Assembly (NCBI GenBank): GCA_002403895.1
Contig: DHIQ01000103.1
Coordinates: forward strand, 5,381 to 17,619
Direction: 5' to 3'
From: Candidatus Neomicrothrix sp. UBA4742
Lineage (GTDB): Bacteria; Actinomycetota; Acidimicrobiia; Acidimicrobiales; Acidimicrobilacustridaceae
DNA: 12,239 nucleotides
Shown here: piece by piece, positions 6,579 through 12,239 of the stretch
Layout of the letters: every line of letters begins with the position of its first letter
How positions within the stretch are numbered: position 1 is the first letter of the stretch
Program-made: the position numbers and the translations under genes
Notes under the pieces: model-generated
Databases searched by the model: none
What the model was told of the DNA's origin: nothing
The model's input: only the letters and a program-made list of their open reading frames with translations

Positions 6579-9500
6579 GCGTCCTGCTCCGGGTCGGGCG
6601 CCGGAGGCGCGGGACGGCCGCGACGGAGTACGAGCCACAGGCAGAGCGCCACGGTCAGCCCGGTGACCGCGAGGCCGAACTGGAACCGATACCCCGGCCG
6701 GAAGCGAAGCACCACATCACGGGTCCCGGCACCGTCGATTCGCCAACCGCTCTGCGTGTCCAGTGCCACGGCGCCCTGCGCCGCGCTGCCATCGCTGGTG
6801 GCCGTCCAGCGGTCGTCGAAGCTCTGACCCAGCCACAGCGTCGTAGGGCCGGGGCCGGACACCCGCAGGTGAAGGAAGGTGGGTGAACTGGATACCACCT
6901 CGACGGCAGTCGACGGTCCGGTGACGGGCCCGGGCATGGGCACGTCGGCGGTGGCAACCTGCGCCCGGTCGAACAGCGGAGAATCGGTGGTCACCAGTTC
7001 GTGGGGTCCGGCAGCCAGTTCCACACCCGGGCACGACTGCCATGAGATGGGCATCCCCGCCAGCAGAGCGCTCCGGGTCCCCGAGAGTCGGACCGGGACG
7101 TCCGTGCCGTCCAGCGTCAGGCCCAGCGACTGGCACACGTCCGGGAGGGCGGCGGCGGTGTCGAGCCGGTTGTTCGCCACGCGGTTCACCTCGACCTCCG
7201 AGATCTTCACGGTGTCCCTCGCCTGGCTTCCCCCCTCGTCGACGGCCGCCACCGACACCTTCACCTCTCCGGACGTGGGTCGGTCCCGGAGCGGGACCGT
7301 GGCGGTGGGTTGGCACTCCGCCGTCGGGCTGGTGCAACTCGAGGTGTCGAGGTCCGCCGAGGTGGTCTGGCCATCCACGGTCACCTGGACCGTCGTGACC
7401 GCAGCCGTCTTGGCGTCGGCGATGGTGTGGACCGTCACGCTGGTGAGCTCGTGCGGAGGCACGGTCACCGTCACGGACGCCCCCGCCTGGGCCGGCCCGA
7501 CCCAGGCGGTCGACAGATCCCCGTCGGCGGCGAAGCCACCCCATCCGGCCAGATCACCCGCCGCGCGCGCCGAGGATTCGCTGCGGTTGTCGATGCCCAG
7601 CAGGGCGTTGAGCGCCGCGTCGCTGGTGCGCGTCCCCACGTGGAGGACCCCGTTGAGGGTGTACGGACGGGTGCCGACGGTGATGAAGCGGCGGCGCATT
7701 GCCAGCTCCGCTGTCGTCGCCTGGTCCGCCAAGGTGCGGCGCAGCGACGTCCCGGGCGATGGTGCCGTCGTGTCCCGGGAGAACAAAAAGCTGGTCGGGG
7801 CGCGCAGGAGCTCCGCGGCCAGGGCCCCGTCCCTGGCCGCCTGGTCCACCACATCGGTCGGCGTCTGCACAAACTCGCGCAGGTCCACACCAGGGAAGGT
7901 GATGTCGGAGAAGCCGACGCTGCGATTGGTGGGCGCCACCCCGAGGATCTGGACGTCGATGTAGCTGGTCTGGCGCGGACCGAAGACCAGCTCAGTCACC
8001 GGATCGGTCAGGTTCACCAGCACCTCCGGGCCCTCACTGAACCGGAGCTTGAGTTGGCTCACGCCTGAGGCCGACGTGATGCCCGACGCCAGCGCCACCC
8101 GGATCTGGCTGACCGTCGTTGGCTGGCGGAGTTGGATCCGGAAGGTCCGGCCTTCGGGCTCGTCGGCCGGGCCCATCACCCACTCGGTCTCCGGATCACC
8201 ATCGAACGCGTTCGCCGGGCGGTTCCACGGCTCTGAGCCATCGATCGAGCGTGGTTTGCCCGACAGCGAGATGCTCGACGCGTCCGGGTACCAGGCGGTC
8301 GACTGGGTGGCGGGATCCGGGAACAGCGACTGGGTCGGCCGATCGAGCGCCTGGCCGTCCGACAGAACATAGGAGTAGTCGGGTTCGTGTGCGACGACGA
8401 CGCGCAGCCGACGCCGGTTGGTGTCGGTGACCACCAGTGGGGATCCTGCGCTCAGGGCGGTCTCGAGGGCGGTACCGTCGAGGCTGCCCGAGTACTCGAG
8501 CGGCGCATCCCCCGCCAGCAGGCCGCTGCCGGCCAGGCCCGGCCAGGCGTAGCCGTCGCCCGAGACCACCAGCGACGGTTGGGCCGCGCTGGCCCGCAGC
8601 TCGGGACGGGCGTCGTTGAGTTGGTAGACCTCAACGGGAGGCAGCGTTTGCTCGACCACGGCATCGCTCGTATGGTCCCGATCGCTGGTGGTGTTCTGGC
8701 CGGGGTCCCCGAAGCTCGCCGCCAGTTGGAAATCCGGGTCGGACCGCAGGCCGGCGTATGCCGCCGGGCGCGGCCGCCCCATCTCCTGCCAGTCGAGGTC
8801 GTTGCGCAGCACCACTTCGCTGATGCCCAGGCGGCGCAGGACCGGGGCGAGGGTGCCCGGTTGGTAGGCCGGGTCGGTGGACGTGACACTGATGGCCTCG
8901 ATGAGGTTGGCCGCCAGCGGAGTGCTCAGCGGGATGCCCGTGGCGACCGCATGGTCGCGGATGAGCATGGCGTCGAAGATGTCGTCACCGATCCAACCCC
9001 ACCGGTAATGGGTCCGGCTCGAGGCGGGCAGCACCAGCACCCGCGTGTCCGCCGACTGTCCGTCGAGGAAGCTGAAGGCCTGCGTCCAATACGAGGGGAC
9101 GGAGGTCATGGCCCGATCACCGTCGTAGAGGCCACCGGTCCAGAATGGAATCGCGGCAGCCAGGACCACCAACAGCGCGCCGATAAGGGCGGCGCGTCGT
9201 GGGATGACCCCCTCCCGACCGGCCCAGCGAGCAGCAGCGGCGACCCCGACGCCGAAGAGCACGGCGATGCCCACGGCGAGGCCTGCCCCGGCCTTGTAGG
9301 TATTGCGGAACGCCTCCAGCGAGGGGACGTTGGTCAGGAGATCGAGCAGGAAGCGGCCGATGGGCGAGGGCGAGTCCAACGGGAAGGCCTCGACCATGAT
9401 CACCAGGGAGCAGATGATCATCCAGGCGAACAGGACGCGGGGCCGCCACCGCGACCGCCACAGGACCAGGGCCGCCACCACGGGGGGCACGAAGGTGGCC

Positions 9501-10492
9501 AGGATGACCACCGGGGCCACGAAGTAGGGCTCACCCTGGGGCTTTTGCGCCGACCCGGACTGGTGGAAGTACGACAACCAGTTTCCGAGCCCCCGGAACG
9601 ACTCGGCCCACGACGACGTGACGCTCGAGACCTGGGGGGCCTCGGTCTCGGCCAGCCGTTGCTCGAAGCTGGCGGACGCCGCCAGCGTCTTGGCTATCGC
9701 CGCCGTGGAGATCAACAGGCACAACAGCCCGGCACGCGCCAGCCAGGCCGCCAGGTCCCTGACGCGGATCGATCGATCCACCACGAGTAGGTAGATCGAA
9801 ACCGGGATCAGCGGGACCATGCTGTAGATGAGGCCGGGGAGGTCGGTGTTGCCGGCCAGGAAGACGAGCAGCGCAAACAGGGCTGCCCACCGCCACGGCC
9901 GGGTTTCGGTCACGCCCCGCCACAGGGCCACGATGAACCACGGCGCCAGCGCGACCTGGAACGCCAGGTTGCTCGGCACCAGGAACGCGGCGCTGTAGGC
10001 GCCGAACATGACCGCCAGCCCGGCGAAGAGGTGCTCCACCCCGATGCGGAGGCGGAAGAGTCGCAGCACGGCCACCGTACCGACCCCGAGCAGGACCAGG
10101 ACCAGCGCGTGCCACAGCTTCTGAGACAGCACAGGCGAGAGGCCGAGGCCGCGCAGCACGGCCAGGGGCGCCGTCGTCCCCGGCCAGAAGTCCTCCCGCA
10201 CCCGGCCGAGCCCGCGGGATCCGTCCCACACGGTCAAGCTCTTGGCAATCCGGCGCGCCGGGTTCCAGAACTGCTCGAAGCGGTTGTCCCGTACCAGCTC
10301 CGTAGCCGCGCTGGTGATCGTGGCCGCCGACGCGAGCGCGGCGAAGAGCACGGTGATGGGCCAGAGTCGCCGACGACTGGCCGACCGCAGACGGTCGAGG
10401 CCGGTGTACCAACGTGAGGGACGCGTCGGGGGCGGAGTGGGGTCGAGGCCCAGGGGCTTCGAGGACTCGAGCATCTCCTCGAGTGCCTTCAA
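6575..10492 (-). CDS. AftD-like GT-C arabinofuranosyltransferase-family protein with carbohydrate-binding regions
   Basis: 1305 residues from TTG at 10492, chosen for GGGAGG 6 nt upstream; ATG at 10474 has GAGGAG directly abutting it. The plan matches AftD (PF11847 GT-C_AftD), which in mycobacteria is about 1,400 residues and adds arabinofuranose to envelope arabinan from decaprenyl phosphate. A first helix (about 44-66) is followed by an external loop with RDNRFEQFWNP (68-78) and SLTVWDGSRGLG (85-96), whose acidic residues are catalytic candidates. About ten more helices run to about 450. A very large extracytoplasmic part follows, with a discoidin/F5-8C-like block containing AFDGDPETEW (about 762-771) and a second containing FAADGDLSTAW (about 987-997). 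A last helix (about 1272-1290) and a short basic/Pro tail end it. The sugar is inferred only; the lineage may not make arabinogalactan. It lies in an apparent operon with the flippase upstream and the GT-C-like gene downstream. Confidence 0.8.
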   Translation of the reverse strand: MKALEEMLESSKPLGLDPTPPPTRPSRWYTGLDRLRSASRRRLWPITVLFAALASAATITSAATELVRDNRFEQFWNPARRIAKSLTVWDGSRGLGRVREDFWPGTTAPLAVLRGLGLSPVLSQKLWHALVLVLLGVGTVAVLRLFRLRIGVEHLFAGLAVMFGAYSAAFLVPSNLAFQVALAPWFIVALWRGVTETRPWRWAALFALLVFLAGNTDLPGLIYSMVPLIPVSIYLLVVDRSIRVRDLAAWLARAGLLCLLISTAAIAKTLAASASFEQRLAETEAPQVSSVTSSWAESFRGLGNWLSYFHQSGSAQKPQGEPYFVAPVVILATFVPPVVAALVLWRSRWRPRVLFAWMIICSLVIMVEAFPLDSPSPIGRFLLDLLTNVPSLEAFRNTYKAGAGLAVGIAVLFGVGVAAAARWAGREGVIPRRAALIGALLVVLAAAIPFWTGGLYDGDRAMTSVPSYWTQAFSFLDGQSADTRVLVLPASSRTHYRWGWIGDDIFDAMLIRDHAVATGIPLSTPLAANLIEAISVTSTDPAYQPGTLAPVLRRLGISEVVLRNDLDWQEMGRPRPAAYAGLRSDPDFQLAASFGDPGQNTTSDRDHTSDAVVEQTLPPVEVYQLNDARPELRASAAQPSLVVSGDGYAWPGLAGSGLLAGDAPLEYSGSLDGTALETALSAGSPLVVTDTNRRRLRVVVAHEPDYSYVLSDGQALDRPTQSLFPDPATQSTAWYPDASSISLSGKPRSIDGSEPWNRPANAFDGDPETEWVMGPADEPEGRTFRIQLRQPTTVSQIRVALASGITSASGVSQLKLRFSEGPEVLVNLTDPVTELVFGPRQTSYIDVQILGVAPTNRSVGFSDITFPGVDLREFVQTPTDVVDQAARDGALAAELLRAPTSFLFSRDTTAPSPGTSLRRTLADQATTAELAMRRRFITVGTRPYTLNGVLHVGTRTSDAALNALLGIDNRSESSARAAGDLAGWGGFAADGDLSTAWVGPAQAGASVTVTVPPHELTSVTVHTIADAKTAAVTTVQVTVDGQTTSADLDTSSCTSPTAECQPTATVPLRDRPTSGEVKVSVAAVDEGGSQARDTVKISEVEVNRVANNRLDTAAALPDVCQSLGLTLDGTDVPVRLSGTRSALLAGMPISWQSCPGVELAAGPHELVTTDSPLFDRAQVATADVPMPGPVTGPSTAVEVVSSSPTFLHLRVSGPGPTTLWLGQSFDDRWTATSDGSAAQGAVALDTQSGWRIDGAGTRDVVLRFRPGYRFQFGLAVTGLTVALCLWLVLRRGRPAPPAPDPEQDA

Positions 10493-10498
10493 CCCCCG

Positions 10499-10504
10499 CC
10501 TCCC
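10499..10504 (-). promoter_or_regulatory. Shine-Dalgarno site setting a TTG start for the AftD-like gene
   Basis: The minus strand reads GGGAGG at 10499-10504, 6 nt before TTG at 10492. The longest frame starts at another TTG (10522) with no SD, and ATG at 10474 has its purine run at zero spacing. The 149 nt between the flippase stop and this start show no clear promoter or terminator. Confidence 0.65.
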
Positions 10505-10641
10505 AGGAGTTGCCCGGTCCAAGGCTGATGCGGGTGGTGTCGTGCGCAGCGAGGCGAAAATGTTCTCGGCGTTACGACCACGTGCGATTCACCCGCTGGG
10601 GACAGCGCCTCGAGTTCCGAAAGCGTCGATCGAGCCTTGAA

Positions 10642-11958
10642 TTAGGCAACATCGAACGGTAGCAGTACCTCTGCCGGCAACTCTTTCACCCTCCGATGCG
10701 AAACCAGTGTGAAACACGTCGCGGCGATGGCCGCCAGGACGTTGGCGATGAGCCAACCCCATGCCGCGCCCTGCAGACCCGAACGGGCCGCGGCCACGGT
10801 GACGAAACCTAGGCCCAAAACCGCGAACGTGACGGTGATGGCCACGGTGAGGCCGGTCTGGGCCAACACCCGCGCCCGGGCTAGGAGCAGGGCGGTGATG
10901 GCCCAGGGGATGCCGGCGCCGATCAGCGCCGGCAGGATCTCTCCGGTCAGCTCGTACGAGGGCCCGAAGATGGTCGTGGCCAGCGGCGAGAACACCACCG
11001 CACCCAGGGCCAGCACCGTCATCGCCCCAAGGGCGATCATGAAGCCGGACCGCACCTTATGATCGAGGGTGCCGCCCTTCCGACTTCCTTCGGAGACGAC
11101 GACCTGCCCGACGGTCTGGGGGACGAGGAACGTCACGGTGGTCATGCTCCACGCCAGGTAGAACGCCGCGTTCTCGACAGAGGAGACCTGAGCGGCGATG
11201 ATCAACGGAACCGTGAACTGCGGGGCCTGGGCGGCGAGCATCCCGAGCCAATTCACGGTGGCAAAGCGAAACGCCGGGCGAGCGTGCTCGGTCAGCGGTC
11301 GCATCTGCCGGAGCGGTTGGGGTGTGACGTAGTGCAGTGCCACCACGCCGACCAGGCCCGTCAGCGCGGGAGCGCCGGCCATGAGGAGAACGAGGCCGAC
11401 GGCGCTGGAGGCCAAAGGGGCGACGAGCAGTAGCGGCAGGCGGCCGATGGCCAGCAAGGCGACGCGCCCGACCATCCATCCCCACGCCCGCAGCGTCACC
11501 AACCTGGTCTCGACCAGCAGGGCCAAGGCCATGCCGTTGACCATGGTGAACAGGAACAGGAGCTGGGCGAGGAATCCCCACGACCCGAAAGAGCCCAGGT
11601 CCTGGGTCAGGTCAGTGGGCGCCACCCACAAGAAGCCGAGGGCACCGATCAACGAGCTCGCGGTGGTGAACACGAGCGCCCACGACCACAGCGTGTGGGT
11701 CACCTGGTGATCCAGCGACCCGTACTTGGCGACCGCCACCGGGAGGCCGAGGCTGGTCAGATAGCTGATGAAGAGGATGACGGTGAAGAGCGCGCTGGCC
11801 TGACCCACGATCGTCGCCGGTTGGAGACGAGCGGCCAGCCACCAGAACGCGAACCCTCCGACGGCACCCAGGCCGATGGCGGCGATGAACCAGACCGAGC
11901 CACGCAGGACGTGCTTGGAGACATCGACCTCTCCGCCGGGATGAGCGACCTCGGTCAA
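10642..11958 (-). CDS. MOP-superfamily polysaccharide flippase (Wzx-like)
   Basis: 438 residues from TTG at 11958, preferred because GAGGAG lies 8 nt upstream (11967-11972). The frame stays open to 12234, but the extra about 92 codons are Arg/Ser/Gly-rich and look non-coding. The first conserved helix begins about 16 residues after the chosen start. About 12 membrane helices follow, in the two-bundle pattern of the multidrug/oligosaccharidyl-lipid/polysaccharide family. The opening HVLRGSVWFIAAIGLG, the ATIVGQASALFT segment after helix one and SLGLPVAVAKYG are typical of Wzx-type exporters, in which lipid-linked oligosaccharides cross to the outer face. The length is in the usual range of about 400-500. 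As the first gene of the minus-strand run, it would supply the lipid-linked substrate that the two downstream GT-C proteins extend or decorate. Its cargo cannot be read from sequence. Confidence 0.85.
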   Translation of the reverse strand: MTEVAHPGGEVDVSKHVLRGSVWFIAAIGLGAVGGFAFWWLAARLQPATIVGQASALFTVILFISYLTSLGLPVAVAKYGSLDHQVTHTLWSWALVFTTASSLIGALGFLWVAPTDLTQDLGSFGSWGFLAQLLFLFTMVNGMALALLVETRLVTLRAWGWMVGRVALLAIGRLPLLLVAPLASSAVGLVLLMAGAPALTGLVGVVALHYVTPQPLRQMRPLTEHARPAFRFATVNWLGMLAAQAPQFTVPLIIAAQVSSVENAAFYLAWSMTTVTFLVPQTVGQVVVSEGSRKGGTLDHKVRSGFMIALGAMTVLALGAVVFSPLATTIFGPSYELTGEILPALIGAGIPWAITALLLARARVLAQTGLTVAITVTFAVLGLGFVTVAAARSGLQGAAWGWLIANVLAAIAATCFTLVSHRRVKELPAEVLLPFDVA

Positions 11959-11966
11959 TCGGGCCA

Positions 11967-11972
11967 CTCCTC
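11967..11972 (-). promoter_or_regulatory. Shine-Dalgarno site setting a TTG start for the flippase
   Basis: GAGGAG on the minus strand at 11967-11972 has 8-nt spacing to TTG at 11958. The alternative GTG at 11967 overlaps this purine run and so has no usable spacing. Confidence 0.6.
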
Positions 11973-12113
11973 GTCGATTCCGGCCAGCTTGGTCGCAGCA
12001 CGGAGATGACCGACGATGGGCACCGCTGTCAGGAAGATAGGGGCGAAGGACGAAGAGATCGACACGATGGGACTCCGAAGAGCGGCGGACAGGGGAAGAA
12101 CGGCATCCGCGAC

Positions 12114-12130
12114 CGCCAGCGCTGCTGGCG
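12114..12130. repeat. Perfect 7-bp inverted repeat
   Basis: CGCCAGC (12114-12120) and GCTGGCG (12124-12130) flank the triplet GCT. It lies about 160 nt upstream of the flippase start and just inside the possible TACACT element, so it would be at the very start of a leader transcript. Confidence 0.5.
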
Positions 12131-12149
12131 AGCGATGAGTGTAGGCCAG

Positions 12150-12179
12150 CCTCGCCGCCGAGTCGGTGAGTCGGCGAGG
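12150..12179. repeat. 8-bp inverted repeat with 14-nt loop
   Basis: CCTCGCCG (12150-12157) pairs with CGGCGAGG (12172-12179). The loop repeats the motif GAGTCGG imperfectly. It could be an operator or the terminator of a gene lying to the right of the window; no T-tract supports the latter strongly. Confidence 0.4.
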
Positions 12180-12239
12180 GGACGCCGGTCAGAGAGTCGC
12201 CTTGGGGCGTGGTGGGTCGGCCGGCGACTACCATGACCC

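Larger units (their letters stand above)
11959..12239. other. Gene-free stretch upstream of the flippase, two hairpins
   Basis: These 281 nt contain open frames on both strands, but all have the Arg/Gly/Ser-rich composition of spurious GC-rich frames, and none carries a recognisable motif. The minus strand has a TACACT at 12138-12143 that could be a -10 box for the flippase transcript, but without a matching -35. Two inverted repeats lie nearby. The stretch probably holds the promoter and leader of the flippase operon. Confidence 0.5.

Noticed and set aside
6579..6638. Upstream start at 6638 for the 503-residue GT-C-like protein
   Set aside because: It would overlap the AftD-like gene by 64 nt, whereas GTG at 6578 forms a standard 4-nt stop/start overlap with an SD at 6587-6590.
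8387..9790. A 467-codon plus-strand open frame inside the AftD-like gene
   Set aside because: It is antisense to a well-supported gene, is rich in Arg, Gly, Gln, His and Asp without membrane or domain patterns, and is the kind of frame that high-GC coding DNA produces on its opposite strand.
10594..10607. CGCTG-GGGA-CAGCG hairpin between the flippase and AftD-like genes
   Set aside because: Only 5 bp with no T-tract, and it falls between genes that look co-transcribed. It is within chance expectation for GC-rich DNA.
11959..12234. N-terminal extension of the flippase frame to an ATG at 12234
   Set aside because: About 92 extra residues of Arg/Ser/Pro/Gly-rich sequence precede the first conserved flippase helix, and a good SD sits at 11967-11972.
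12229..12235. TACCAT or ATG at the right edge as promoter or start of a new plus-strand gene
   Set aside because: Too few bases remain to test a reading frame, no SD precedes the ATG, and no -35 element lies at suitable spacing.

Overview
This is a high-GC, gene-dense window with GTG and TTG starts, purine-rich Shine-Dalgarno (SD) sequences and protein families typical of Actinomycetota. The AftD-type arabinofuranosyltransferase-like protein, the LPXTG surface protein and the small single-pass membrane protein together suggest an uncultured or lesser-known actinobacterium, possibly Acidimicrobiia. That lineage is an inference from gene content and style, not from a marker gene.

Left part (1-2114): the window opens inside the 3' end of a gamma-glutamyltranspeptidase gene (+). 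A 219-residue single-pass membrane protein of unknown function follows (+). Behind it lies a short frameshifted fossil of an IS5-type transposase (about 1301-1436). A strong 14-bp hairpin terminator (1462-1493) then separates these from a minus-strand gene for a small secreted LPXTG-anchored wall protein (1521-2114).

Middle and right part (2187-11958): a cell-envelope glycan locus. On the minus strand, read right to left, are a 12-helix MOP-family polysaccharide flippase (10642-11958), a giant AftD-like GT-C protein with two discoidin-like carbohydrate-binding regions (6575-10492), and a translationally coupled polytopic GT-C-like protein (5067-6578). A plus-strand PAPS-dependent sulfotransferase-like gene (4244-5053) converges on this set. 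Divergent from it is a second minus-strand polytopic protein (2187-4142) that shares recognisable sequence blocks with the AftD-like protein.

Read together, the locus could flip a lipid-linked glycan, extend or decorate it outside the membrane with GT-C enzymes, and sulfate a component of it. The sortase-type LPXTG protein next door would sit in the same envelope. The sulfated-glycan idea is the main hypothesis and rests on motifs and neighbourhood only. The last 281 bases (11959-12239) hold no gene I can support, only two hairpins upstream of the flippase. I saw no tRNA, rRNA, CRISPR array or intact insertion sequence.
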